A stretch of DNA of 64,000 nt, from NCBI GenBank assembly GCA_948500755.1, contig CAOOYH010000004.1:40879-104878 (forward strand), in the 5' to 3' direction. The DNA is from an uncultured Lactobacillus sp. (GTDB lineage Bacteria > Bacillota > Bacilli > Lactobacillales > Lactobacillaceae). The translations under genes were made by a program, and so were the position numbers. Positions 15,667-25,959 of this stretch are shown in pieces (positions within the stretch are counted from its first letter, which is position 1; each line of letters opens with the position of its first letter). The notes under the pieces were generated by a model that searched no databases, was not told the origin of the DNA, and saw nothing but the letters and a program-made list of their open reading frames with translations.

Positions 15667-16653
15667 TCATGCGGTTGTTTCGTTTTTGATTAACTTAACA
15701 GGTAACTTATAGTGCATTTGATTAGGCTCTTTCTTCGGATCATTGATTCTCTCAAGAAGCAAATCTACCAAAAGAGTCGAAATGTCTGAAATTGGTTGAG
15801 CAATTGTTGAAAGCTCTGAATGATAAGTTTGAATCTGTTTAGTTCCATCAAATCCAATCACTTTCAAGTCTTCAGGAACCCGAATACCTAACTTTTTAGC
15901 TTCTTGCAACACCAAAATTGCTGTTAAATCATCTGTACAGGTGATGCCATCTGGCTTATCTTCCATTAACATTTTCCGAATCGCCATATTTTTGAGTAAA
16001 GGCGAATCCGAAAAGGCTACAGAACAGATGTGAGCATCTAAATTTAATTTATCCATCGTATCACAATATGCTTTTAGACGCTCATCAGTTGGATTACCCT
16101 TTAGTTGTTTGTTACCCACAAAGGTGATTTTTTTACAGCCAGCTTGCAATAGATCGTGTACTGCCAGCTCAATTCCTTGATAGTTATCACAACTTACAAT
16201 CGGAATATTGTCGGACAACTTACGGTCAAAGGAGACGATGGGCAGACCTAACTGCTGATACTCGTCAATTCCTAAATTGTGCGCCCCGGCAATAATCCCG
16301 TCGACCTGGTTAGCTAGCAGCATTTTAATATATTCACTCTCTTTTTGCTTATTTTTTCCAGCATTACAGAGAATAATTTTATAGCCTTGAGTAAAAAGCT
16401 GCATCTCAATATCTTCAATTAATTCCGCAAAGAAAGGATTGGTGATACTGGGAAAAATTACCCCAATCAGCTTCATCTTTTTGCCTTGAAGGGATCGCGC
16501 CAAAGAGTTGGGCTGATAATTTAATTCGCGCATGGCATCGAATACTTTTTGCTTAGTTTTCTCACTTAAATAGCCATGATTATTGATTACGCGAGAAACT
16601 GTAGTTGCAGACACTCCTGCCAAATTGGCAACATCAGTCAGCTTTGCTGTCAT
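15667..16653 (-). CDS. scrR: Sucrose operon repressor ScrR (LacI family)
   Basis: A 328-residue LacI/GalR repressor with an N-terminal helix-turn-helix (LTDVANLAGVSATTVSRVIN, residues 4-23), hinge NYQPNSLARSLQGKK, and a periplasmic-binding-protein-like sugar domain. It lies 11 bases after scrB in the same operon, divergent from scrA. Two identical 16-bp operators in the intergenic region are its likely targets. The sugar ligand (sucrose, fructose or sucrose-6-phosphate) is inferred. Confidence 0.92.
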   Translation of the reverse strand: MTAKLTDVANLAGVSATTVSRVINNHGYLSEKTKQKVFDAMRELNYQPNSLARSLQGKKMKLIGVIFPSITNPFFAELIEDIEMQLFTQGYKIILCNAGKNKQKESEYIKMLLANQVDGIIAGAHNLGIDEYQQLGLPIVSFDRKLSDNIPIVSCDNYQGIELAVHDLLQAGCKKITFVGNKQLKGNPTDERLKAYCDTMDKLNLDAHICSVAFSDSPLLKNMAIRKMLMEDKPDGITCTDDLTAILVLQEAKKLGIRVPEDLKVIGFDGTKQIQTYHSELSTIAQPISDISTLLVDLLLERINDPKKEPNQMHYKLPVKLIKNETTA

Positions 16654-16664
16654 CTTTACACCTT

Positions 16665-18116
16665 CTACATGATAGATTCCATGTTCCAGAATTTACCATC
16701 ATAGTTAATTTTTTGATCAAACTTGATTGCATTCTTTGTATTGGCAAAGAATCTTCCGCTGACAACATGTTCACCATCATTGACAAAAATTTCAATAAGT
16801 GAATGATCTACAAAAATATCCAACTTAACTTCTTTGTTTGCGTCAAGGTCAACGCTTCTAGTTTGACCATACTTCACAGCTACGTCGCCAGCTTTTGATC
16901 GATCTAAAATAAGTTTACCATTTTTAGTGTCAAATTCGAGACGAAGATTTTCACTTAAGTCATCATTTGCAGCTAAGTATAAATTACCAGTTTGGTTTTC
17001 CTTAATAGTCAATTCGAGTTCATATTGACCTGAAGTAGAATTCTTAATTAGTTGTGAGTTTAGAGTTTCTTCATCATGTCTAAGGGTTTTGATGGATTCG
17101 ACTGGTTGTTGAATTAGCTTGCCGTCTTTAATGGAAAGCTTTTTAACTTGGCTTAAGCAATTTGCCCAATTTTCATTATCGGTTGGGTAAGAAATGTCAG
17201 GCAACCCCACCCAGCTAATCGCATAGGCAGTACCGTCTGGTGCATTGAAGGCTTGAGTGGCATAGATATCAAATCCTTCATCTAAGTTCTTCAGGTTACT
17301 TGGATTGGTCATTTGAGCTTTATCTAAATCAACAGAATCACCAATCACATACATATTTGGATAAATATTTTGGTAATTAGTCACGCTCTTATCTAAACCT
17401 TGTGGGCAGAAAATCAACACAGATTTTCCATCGACTTTAACTAGGTTAGGGCATTCAATCATATAGCCCATTTCATCATTAGTAAAGTTCAAAAAGTCGA
17501 TTTCTTCCCAATTCTTTAAATCATTCGACTTCCAAACATCAATATGGCCATGCTTTTGAGCTGTGTCTTGAGCACCTAAAATAGCGTAGTAAGTACCATT
17601 TTCTTCCATAATTTGAGGATCACGGAAGTGTTCAGTAACATTATTTGGCTTTTTAAAAAGTAAATGTTTGTCGCTAACTGTGCCATGCCTATCCATCCAA
17701 GCGCCAATTTGGTAAGGGTGACGGCTCCAGCTTTCATCGCGGTGGTTACCTGTATACATTAGGAAAAGTTTATCGCCAATCTGCTTAGCTGAACCGGAAT
17801 AAGCACCGTGAGAATCAAGTTTGCAATCAGGTTCTACGGCTAAGCCTAAGTTGACCCAGTGGACTAAGTCTTTTGACTTAAAGTGTACCCAAGACTTTAA
17901 TCCGTGCACTGCACCAAATGGATATGATTGATAAAAGACATGGTATTCACCATTAAAATAAGAAAAACCATTTGGATCATTAACTAAACCAGAAATTGGC
18001 CGTAAATGGTAGCGCATTTGATAAGTTGAAGTTGCAGCTTGAGCTTGAAGATGAAGCAAAGTATCTGCATCCCATTTACTATAAGGTAAATAACGTTTTT
18101 CTGTAGTCCATTCCAT
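16665..18116 (-). CDS. scrB: Sucrose-6-phosphate hydrolase (GH32)
   Basis: A 483-residue GH32 enzyme that splits sucrose-6-phosphate, delivered by the ScrA PTS permease, into glucose-6-phosphate and fructose in the cytoplasm. The nucleophile motif NDPNGFSYFNG (about residue 45), the RDPQIM transition-state Asp and the acid/base Glu in ECPNL are present. The C-terminal beta-sandwich ends LIEIFVNDGEHVVSGRFF. The ATG at 18116 is chosen because CCTCCT (AGGAGG) lies 8 bases upstream; an in-frame ATG 16 codons earlier has none. There is no signal peptide. Confidence 0.94.
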   Translation of the reverse strand: MEWTTEKRYLPYSKWDADTLLHLQAQAATSTYQMRYHLRPISGLVNDPNGFSYFNGEYHVFYQSYPFGAVHGLKSWVHFKSKDLVHWVNLGLAVEPDCKLDSHGAYSGSAKQIGDKLFLMYTGNHRDESWSRHPYQIGAWMDRHGTVSDKHLLFKKPNNVTEHFRDPQIMEENGTYYAILGAQDTAQKHGHIDVWKSNDLKNWEEIDFLNFTNDEMGYMIECPNLVKVDGKSVLIFCPQGLDKSVTNYQNIYPNMYVIGDSVDLDKAQMTNPSNLKNLDEGFDIYATQAFNAPDGTAYAISWVGLPDISYPTDNENWANCLSQVKKLSIKDGKLIQQPVESIKTLRHDEETLNSQLIKNSTSGQYELELTIKENQTGNLYLAANDDLSENLRLEFDTKNGKLILDRSKAGDVAVKYGQTRSVDLDANKEVKLDIFVDHSLIEIFVNDGEHVVSGRFFANTKNAIKFDQKINYDGKFWNMESIM

Positions 18117-18130
18117 AATAAATCCTCCTA

Positions 18131-18144
18131 TGAAAGCGGTTCTA
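18131..18144 (-). promoter_or_regulatory. Possible cre site upstream of scrB
   Basis: TGAAAGCGGTTCTA matches the CcpA cre consensus TGWAANCGNTNWCA at 12 of 14 positions and lies next to the scrB ribosome-binding site. Confidence 0.45.
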
Positions 18145-18176
18145 TTTTTTATTATTGTAATCAAATATGAAAATTA

Positions 18177-18192
18177 TGTCAAACGATTGACA
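18177..18192. promoter_or_regulatory. ScrR operator 1
   Basis: TGTCAAACGATTGACA is a near-perfect palindrome with the central CG typical of LacI-family operators. It is identical to the copy at 18267-18282. It lies on the scrB side. Confidence 0.8.
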
Positions 18193-18266
18193 TATATTTA
18201 CTACTATAAATTTTACTAATAAAATGGTAAATATAAAGTTATCTAAAAAATAAATAAAGAAATTTG

Positions 18267-18282
18267 TGTCAAACGATTGACA
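18267..18282. promoter_or_regulatory. ScrR operator 2
   Basis: Identical to operator 1, centre to centre 90 bp apart, on the scrA side. Confidence 0.8.
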
Positions 18283-18320
18283 TATTTTTAGAATACGCTA
18301 TCATTATTCATGAACATAAC

Positions 18321-18334
18321 ATTAAGCGTTTACA
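18321..18334 (+). promoter_or_regulatory. Possible cre site upstream of scrA
   Basis: ATTAAGCGTTTACA matches the cre consensus at 12 of 14 positions; it sits between operator 2 and the scrA ribosome-binding site. Confidence 0.45.
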
Positions 18335-18357
18335 AGCTTAAGGGGAGGAATATTTAT

Positions 18358-20304
18358 ATGGACCATAAGAAAGTGGCTGAGCGAGTAATTAAAGATGTTG
18401 GCCGTGACAATATTATTGCCGGTGCTCACTGTGCTACTCGTTTACGCCTTGTGTTGAAGGATGATTCCAAGGTTGACCAAAAGGCTTTAGACAATGATCC
18501 AGATATTAAAGGAACTTTTAAGACTAATGGTCAATTTCAAGTAATTATTGGACCTGGAGATGTTAATGATGTGTACGATGAATTCATTAAGATTACAGGA
18601 CTTAAGGAATTATCTACAGATGATCTTAAAAAGGTAGCAGCCGAAGGACAAAAGAAAAATCCAATTATGGACTTTATTAAGCTTTTGTCTGATATCTTTG
18701 TACCAATCATTCCAGCTTTAGTTGCTGGTGGTTTATTAATGGCTTTGAACAACTTCTTGACTTCACCTGGACTATTCGGCCCTAAGTCAGTTGTTCAAAT
18801 GGCACCAAGTATCGCCGGCCTCTCAAGCATGATTCAAATTATGTCGGCTGCACCATTTATCTTTATGCCGATTCTGGTGGGGATGTCGGCAGCTAAAAGG
18901 TTTGGGGCGAACCAGTTCTTAGGTGCTACCATTGGGATGATAATGACGACTCCAGCACTTGGGGCTACTAGTCATTATTGGAACATTTTTGGACTCCATG
19001 TTTCTCAAACTAACTATCAATATCAAGTTATTCCAGTTTTAGTTGCTGTGTGGGTACTTTCCATTTTAGAAAAGAAATTCCATAAATGGTTGCCTTCTGC
19101 AGTTGACTTTACCTTTACACCACTTCTTTCAATTATGATTACTGGTTTCCTTACTTTCGTAATTATTGGACCAGTCTTCAAGGGTGTATCAGATGCAATT
19201 ACTAATGCAATTGTATGGCTTTACAACACCACAGGTGCCTTTGGTATGGGTGTCTTTGGTTTATCCTATTCAGCAATCGTTACTACAGGACTTCACCAAA
19301 GTTTCCCAGCTGTAGAAACTCAATTGTTAGCTCAATTTGCACAAGGACACGGATCTGGGGACTTTATCTTTGTGACTGCATGTATGGCTAACGTTGCACA
19401 AGGTGCCGCTACTTTTGCCGTATACTTCTTAACTAAGAACGAAAAGATGAAGGGACTTTCATCATCAGCTGGTATTTCAGCACTTTTAGGAATTACTGAA
19501 CCTGCATTGTTTGGGGTTAACTTAAAATATAAATTCCCATTCTTCTGTGCTTTAATTGGATCAGGTGTCGCAGCTGCTTTTGCAGGACTTATGCACGTAA
19601 CTGCTGCAGCTCTTGGCTCAGCCGGACTTTTAGGATTTTTATCAATGGTACCAAAGACCATTCCAATGTGGGCAGTCTCAGTATTAATTAGTTTCGTAGT
19701 TGCGTTTGTTTTAACTTATGTTTACGGCAAGAGCCACTTGAAGGAAGAAGTTAGTGAACAAGATGTTCCAGTAAACGACGCAACTGATTACGCTGAAGAA
19801 ACTCAAAAAGCAGAAAAAGTTGGTAAAGAAGTATTGAGCTTGAAGGACGAAGTTATTGCTTCACCAGTTGACGGTACTCCTGAAAGCTTAACCAAAGTTA
19901 ACGACCAAGTCTTCTCTGCTAAATTAATGGGTGACGGTGCTGCCGTAATCCCAACTGATGGCACAATTTATGCACCAGTTACTGGTACGGTTACAATTGC
20001 TTATGAAACTAAGCACGCTTATGGTATTAAGTCAGATGATGGAGCAGAAGTATTGATTCACATTGGTCTTGATACAGTTAACTTAAAGGGTGAACATTTT
20101 GAAAGCTTTGTAAAACAAGGCCAACGCGTTGAAAAAGGCGACAAGCTTGGAACTGTGGACTTAGACGCAGTTAAGAAGGCTGGCTATGATACAACTGTGA
20201 TGGTTGTAATTACTAACACTGCCAACTACGCAAGTGTATCACGCATCACTGATGCCGGTGACAAGCATGGCGATGACTTGATTGCCGTAACCGCAAATCG
20301 CTAA
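18358..20304 (+). CDS. scrA: Sucrose PTS permease EIIBCA
   Basis: A 648-residue permease that imports and phosphorylates sucrose. Domain order is B-C-A: IIB (about 1-85, with the phosphorylated Cys in [10 protein letters not shown]), IIC (about 105-460, about ten membrane segments, [13 protein letters not shown] motif), and IIA (about 495-645, with the active His in [10 protein letters not shown]). The ATG at 18358 follows AGGGGAGG; an upstream in-frame ATG at 18310 lies within the regulatory region. It is divergent from scrB-scrR and closes with the terminator that is repeated twice further on. Confidence 0.95.
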   Translation: MDHKKVAERVIKDVGRDNIIAGAHCATRLRLVLKDDSKVDQKALDNDPDIKGTFKTNGQFQVIIGPGDVNDVYDEFIKITGLKELSTDDLKKVAAEGQKKNPIMDFIKLLSDIFVPIIPALVAGGLLMALNNFLTSPGLFGPKSVVQMAPSIAGLSSMIQIMSAAPFIFMPILVGMSAAKRFGANQFLGATIGMIMTTPALGATSHYWNIFGLHVSQTNYQYQVIPVLVAVWVLSILEKKFHKWLPSAVDFTFTPLLSIMITGFLTFVIIGPVFKGVSDAITNAIVWLYNTTGAFGMGVFGLSYSAIVTTGLHQSFPAVETQLLAQFAQGHGSGDFIFVTACMANVAQGAATFAVYFLTKNEKMKGLSSSAGISALLGITEPALFGVNLKYKFPFFCALIGSGVAAAFAGLMHVTAAALGSAGLLGFLSMVPKTIPMWAVSVLISFVVAFVLTYVYGKSHLKEEVSEQDVPVNDATDYAEETQKAEKVGKEVLSLKDEVIASPVDGTPESLTKVNDQVFSAKLMGDGAAVIPTDGTIYAPVTGTVTIAYETKHAYGIKSDDGAEVLIHIGLDTVNLKGEHFESFVKQGQRVEKGDKLGTVDLDAVKKAGYDTTVMVVITNTANYASVSRITDAGDKHGDDLIAVTANR

Positions 20305-20341
20305 TATTACTTAAACTCCTCAAAAAATAGATCAAAAATTA

Positions 20342-20371
20342 ACGTCAAGAATTAATTTCTTGGCGTTTTTT
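20342..20371 (+). terminator. scrA terminator, repeat copy 1
   Basis: CGTCAAGAA pairs with TTCTTGGCG (one G-U) around TTAAT, followed by six T. The same 30 bases recur exactly at 20916-20945 and 23618-23647. Confidence 0.92.
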
Positions 20372-20414
20372 GGTGGTATTTGTTATAATTTTGGGCGCTA
20401 ATTAGGAGGAAAAT

Positions 20415-20909
20415 ATGAAACAAAAAGAAGAAAGAAATATGACTTGGATTATCACGGCAGTTTATTGGGTGATTGGCCTAGCGTGTGTAATCTGGGGCGG
20501 CATTAAGTACATTAATACCTTTTATGGTCATTTTTTGATAATAACCTTAATTCTACCGGTACTAGTTGCTCTACTGGTCACTTTCAAATTACGCTTACGG
20601 TATTTAATAAATGGATTAGTCGGTATAGTATATTTATTGTTTGTCATTGGAGTAGGTCTCCAATATAAAATGCAGAGCACTACAGGGCTCCTTTATTTAG
20701 GGGGAATTATTGTTGCTTATTTGTTAATTGCGGCAATTATAGCCTTAGTGAAAACTTTGAGAAGTCGGGAAGATGGTCGTTATCATTATGTTAACGAAAA
20801 TGATAAGAAGAAAGAGACGCTCCATTTTTGGATTGCCTATCGAAATATCTATCTTAATCTTGCAACTGGAGGAGTTATTGAGTTAATTTTTGCAATGATT
20901 TTTGATTAA
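20415..20909 (+). CDS. Four-segment membrane protein of unknown function
   Basis: A 164-residue protein with four hydrophobic segments (about 12-30, 36-55, 60-80, 85-110), a charged loop and a final hydrophobic stretch near the C terminus (GVIELIFAMIF). I do not recognise the family. AGGAGG lies before the ATG. It sits alone between two identical terminators, so it is its own transcription unit and may be a self-protection protein of a lost bacteriocin; that is speculation from context. Confidence 0.6.
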   Translation: MKQKEERNMTWIITAVYWVIGLACVIWGGIKYINTFYGHFLIITLILPVLVALLVTFKLRLRYLINGLVGIVYLLFVIGVGLQYKMQSTTGLLYLGGIIVAYLLIAAIIALVKTLRSREDGRYHYVNENDKKKETLHFWIAYRNIYLNLATGGVIELIFAMIFD

Positions 20910-20915
20910 ATATAT

Positions 20916-20945
20916 ACGTCAAGAATTAATTTCTTGGCGTTTTTT
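20916..20945 (+). terminator. scrA-type terminator, repeat copy 2
   Basis: The same 30 bases as copies 1 and 3, now ending the small membrane-protein gene. Confidence 0.92.
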
Positions 20946-20990
20946 TTATTAAAATATAAAAATCAAATTTTATAAAAGGGATTGTATGAA

Positions 20991-22979
20991 ATGAAGAAGA
21001 TACGTACCATTATAATTTTTATTGTTGGCATACTCTTTTCCATAATTGCCTTCAGTTTTATAAGATCACTGGGTTCGACTTATATTGAGTCAAGTTCTAC
21101 ATCTTATGAAATTAATGGCATGAAAGGTGGAAATAATACTCAAAAATTTAATAACACCATTCAAAAATTTTTAAACAAACATAATATATCTGCCATAAAA
21201 GTCTTTAATGTGGTAGAAGGAGGAGCTAGTACAGATATTGTTACCAAAATGCATGTTTATGGTAAAAAGATAGCACTACCGGCAAAAACACAAGCAACTG
21301 CAACTGAATTTGAAACTAGCGATTTGAGATATCCAATTTATTTTGTGGGAGATATTAAAAAAGCAACCATTGAAAATATGTTTAAACGTGAGGGGATTAG
21401 ATATAGTCCGATTCACGAAAATTGGAATACAGATATCGTTGTCTTTTTAACTACTAATAATGTTATTTACATTTTGTTGCTGATTTTATTGGTTCTATTT
21501 ATTGTGTTAGTTCTAACAAATCTATATGCAATGAAAGAAATAAACATTAAGGCCCTATTGGGGATGTCAAATTTTGAAGATGCAGCAATAAGTTTTGGAA
21601 AAGACCAGCTTGTTTTCACTGCTGCATTCGGAATTGGACTCATTTTGGTAGCTCTATATATGAAAATGCAATCGTATCTTTACGCGTATAAAATTATGCT
21701 TTACTTTAGCTTATTTTTATATTTAGTAGCCACTTTAGTAATGATTGTTGGGGCGGTAATTCGCGGATTGATTCATTCCAGATATACCATTATCGGTGCA
21801 ATAAAAGGTGATAAAAAGAGTAAGTTCTCGTTCTATTTGAACCTATTCATTAAAGTATTGATTGAAGTTTTCATTTGTATTTCTCTTTTTTCTTTATTAA
21901 ATACTCAAAAGAGTGAAAAAGCTTTAAGTGATCAATTGAATGTCTGGATGAATCATAAAACTTTCTATACTGTTAGTGAAAATGCAGTTATGACAAAGGG
22001 TTCAGAAACTTCATATTTAAATCGTCAATCTATGAAATTATTTCACTATTTGGATCAAAAAGGAGGAATGTTAGTTGATTATCAAGGTTGGGATAGTCCT
22101 CAAGATGTTGGTGATCTCAATAATGGAAATGTGATGATCGTCAATGCTCAATATTTGAAGGAAAATAAAGTAGTGGGACAAAATGGTAATCGCATAATTT
22201 TACCCAAGAATTCACCTGTTACTTACGTTTTGATTCCTCAACAATATTATTCTCAGCGTGCGGACTTAATTAAGTCCTACCGCAGATCTCTTGCCCTGGA
22301 TGATACAGAAAAACAATTAGGACGAAAACTTGAAACTAAAGCTATCAGTATTAAAAATAATCAGAAGTTATTTACATACAGTACTTATGCGCTTAGTTTA
22401 GGTAATTATTCGGGTACCGTGAAAAATGCAGTTTTAGTGGTGATTTCGAATAATTCTTTAGGTGGTTTAAATTCAAAGCTAGATAGTAATATGAATTGGG
22501 ATTCTTATATGTCTAATTCTGCGTTTTTGAGCCCAACACTGTCTGCAGTGAAAACTGGAATTCAAAAAACTAATATTAAAAAGTATATTGGAAGTATTTT
22601 GAATACAAAAAGTTATGCAGCTAAACAATTGGAAAGTATTCGAACCGGGATGTTGCTGTTTCTAGTAGTAACTTTGGTAGCTTTTGCTATCGCTTTAGTT
22701 GAAAATGTGGCTTTTAACAGTGTTTATTTCAACAACAATAGTAAGAAACTGGCAATCCAAAGAATTTTTGGAGGAAGTGCTAGCTTACGTTTTGGTAAAT
22801 TCATTAGGATGATTTTTGTTTTGAGCTTAATTGAAGCCTTAATTGTGTTCATGTTCACTGGAAGTATTTCTATTTCGCTAGGATTAATTATTGTAAGCAA
22901 TATAGTGGAATGGATTTTATTGGCTGTGCAAGGGATGTATTTAGATAGACATACTTGGGATTACTTAAAGGGAGAATAA
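20991..22979 (+). CDS. Second bacteriocin-associated-type integral membrane protein
   Basis: A 662-residue membrane protein with the same layout as the protein at 4206-6173. It has an N-terminal segment (about 5-25), an extracellular domain, segments at about 155-310, a long second extracellular domain, and three segments near the end (about 555-650). Its ATPase partner starts 1 base after its stop codon. An MacB/FtsX-like permease for a peptide, or a resistance function, is likely. No bacteriocin precursor precedes it. The ATG at 20991 is preferred over TTG at 20982 given the AAAGGG placed 10 bases upstream. Confidence 0.75.
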   Translation: MKKIRTIIIFIVGILFSIIAFSFIRSLGSTYIESSSTSYEINGMKGGNNTQKFNNTIQKFLNKHNISAIKVFNVVEGGASTDIVTKMHVYGKKIALPAKTQATATEFETSDLRYPIYFVGDIKKATIENMFKREGIRYSPIHENWNTDIVVFLTTNNVIYILLLILLVLFIVLVLTNLYAMKEINIKALLGMSNFEDAAISFGKDQLVFTAAFGIGLILVALYMKMQSYLYAYKIMLYFSLFLYLVATLVMIVGAVIRGLIHSRYTIIGAIKGDKKSKFSFYLNLFIKVLIEVFICISLFSLLNTQKSEKALSDQLNVWMNHKTFYTVSENAVMTKGSETSYLNRQSMKLFHYLDQKGGMLVDYQGWDSPQDVGDLNNGNVMIVNAQYLKENKVVGQNGNRIILPKNSPVTYVLIPQQYYSQRADLIKSYRRSLALDDTEKQLGRKLETKAISIKNNQKLFTYSTYALSLGNYSGTVKNAVLVVISNNSLGGLNSKLDSNMNWDSYMSNSAFLSPTLSAVKTGIQKTNIKKYIGSILNTKSYAAKQLESIRTGMLLFLVVTLVAFAIALVENVAFNSVYFNNNSKKLAIQRIFGGSASLRFGKFIRMIFVLSLIEALIVFMFTGSISISLGLIIVSNIVEWILLAVQGMYLDRHTWDYLKGE

Positions 22980-22980
22980 A

Positions 22981-23604
22981 ATGGTTCATCAACTTAATGT
23001 CAACAATTTGGGCAAGAGATTTGATAATTACTGGGTGTTTCAGAATTTAAATTATAGATTTGAATCAGGAAAGATTTACGCTTTAACTGGACCTTCTGGA
23101 GGAGGGAAAACTACCTTGTTAAATTGCATAGGAAGATTAACCGATGCAAGTGATGGAGAAATTATGTTAGATAATAAAGATGTTTCCTCAATCAAAATTC
23201 TGAAGTATTATCGCAACTATATTGGTTATCTTTTTCAAAATTATGCTTTAGTAGATGATGAAACTATTTTGCAAAATTTGAATATAGTGAAGAAGCATAA
23301 TCGACGTGAGTTAAGTTCTGTATTAAAGCAGTATAATTTATCTACTGATTATCTAGATCGAAAAGTGTTTACTTTATCTGGAGGAGAGGCTCAACGTGTA
23401 GCACTTGCGCGATTGAGTCTGCAAGATCCGACGATTATTCTGGCAGATGAACCAACTGGAGCATTAGATCATAAGAATAGAGATTTGGTTCTACAAAGTT
23501 TACGTAAATTTGCAGATGAAGGTAAAATTGTAATCGTTGCTACTCACGATGATGTAGTCATGTCATTTGCAGATGAAAAAGTTGATATCGCAAACTATAA
23601 ATAA
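22981..23604 (+). CDS. ABC transporter ATP-binding protein
   Basis: A 207-residue ATPase. Walker A GPSGGGKTTLLN (about 38), Q-loop YLFQNYALVDDE, signature LSGGEAQRVALARLS (about 134), Walker B IILADEPTGALD and H-loop VATHDDVVM are intact. It resembles the ATPase at 6186-6863 in order and motifs, so the two operons are paralogous. It is closed by copy 3 of the scrA-type terminator. Confidence 0.9.
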   Translation: MVHQLNVNNLGKRFDNYWVFQNLNYRFESGKIYALTGPSGGGKTTLLNCIGRLTDASDGEIMLDNKDVSSIKILKYYRNYIGYLFQNYALVDDETILQNLNIVKKHNRRELSSVLKQYNLSTDYLDRKVFTLSGGEAQRVALARLSLQDPTIILADEPTGALDHKNRDLVLQSLRKFADEGKIVIVATHDDVVMSFADEKVDIANYK

Positions 23605-23617
23605 TTAAATTCCATTA

Positions 23618-23647
23618 ACGTCAAGAATTAATTTCTTGGCGTTTTTT
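23618..23647 (+). terminator. scrA-type terminator, repeat copy 3
   Basis: Identical over 30 bases to copies 1 and 2. It insulates the groESL promoter from the upstream module. Confidence 0.92.
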
Positions 23648-23666
23648 GATTAACTATAAGCATTTA

Positions 23667-23693
23667 TTAGCACCTTTTATAACTGACTGCTAA
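23667..23693 (+). promoter_or_regulatory. Second, weaker CIRCE-like element
   Basis: TTAGCACCT, nine bases, GACTGCTAA. The arm length and N9 spacing match CIRCE exactly, with three mismatches to the consensus. It lies upstream of the groES promoter. Confidence 0.5.
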
Positions 23694-23710
23694 TTTTTTA
23701 AGCTTTTTGC

Positions 23711-23739
23711 TTGCATTCTATTTCAAAACAAGTTATTAT
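23711..23739 (+). promoter_or_regulatory. groESL promoter
   Basis: -35 TTGCAT (23711-23716), 17-bp spacer, -10 TATTAT (23734-23739). The CIRCE box starts 13 bases after the -10. Confidence 0.65.
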
Positions 23740-23751
23740 CATACTTGTAAG

Positions 23752-23778
23752 TTAGCACTTGATAAATAAGAGTGCTAA
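23752..23778 (+). promoter_or_regulatory. CIRCE element (HrcA operator)
   Basis: TTAGCACTT, nine bases, GAGTGCTAA: one mismatch to the CIRCE consensus. It should bring groESL under HrcA heat-shock control. Confidence 0.93.
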
Positions 23779-23825
23779 GTAAAAAAGAAATTACTACTAT
23801 AAACTTATTATTAGGAGGGACAAAC

Positions 23826-24110
23826 GTGTTAGAACCAATTGGTGATCGCGTGATCGTAAAAGTTAAAGAAGAAGAAGAAAAGACTGTTGGCGGCATTGTA
23901 CTTGCTTCTAATGCAAAGCAAAAACCAACTGAAGGCGAAATCGTTGCCGTTGGTGACGGCGCATACGCTGACAACGGTGAAAAGTTGCCAATGACTGTTA
24001 AGAAAGGCGACGTTGTTTTATACGATAAGTACGCTGGCGAAAGCGTAGAATACGACGGCGAAAAGTACTTAGTCCTTCACGAAAAGGATGTTTTAGCAAT
24101 CGTTAAATAA
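23826..24110 (+). CDS. groES: Co-chaperonin GroES
   Basis: A 94-residue co-chaperonin that caps the GroEL chamber. The GTG start at 23826 follows AGGAGGG and gives the standard N terminus ([11 protein letters not shown]); an in-frame ATG at 23772 lies inside the CIRCE/leader region and is not the start. The mobile loop ([20 protein letters not shown]) and the C-terminal [12 protein letters not shown] are present. It is followed by groEL in the same operon. Confidence 0.97.
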   Translation: MLEPIGDRVIVKVKEEEEKTVGGIVLASNAKQKPTEGEIVAVGDGAYADNGEKLPMTVKKGDVVLYDKYAGESVEYDGEKYLVLHEKDVLAIVK

Positions 24111-24123
24111 TTCTTTTACATAA

Positions 24124-25794
<1,671 letters not shown>

Positions 25795-25828
25795 TAGAAT
25801 AAGTTTATAGTTTAAAAGATATACACAA

Positions 25829-25858
25829 ATACGCTCTAGTGAAATGCTAGAGCGTATT
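25829..25858 (+). terminator. groESL terminator
   Basis: ATACGCTCTAG pairs perfectly with CTAGAGCGTAT, followed by a run of T. Confidence 0.92.
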
Positions 25859-25959
25859 TTTTTATTAAAAATAGGTATTATGTTTGCTAAAGTTAGTAGA
25901 TGTGTGCAAAAGTATTAGTGGATATATTAATGATTTTATTTTTTGAAAGGAAAAATTAT

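Noticed and set aside
20342-23647. The three identical hairpins as a CRISPR-like or repeat array
   Set aside because: Spacing is hundreds to thousands of bases with genes between, and each copy has a T-run, so they are terminators.
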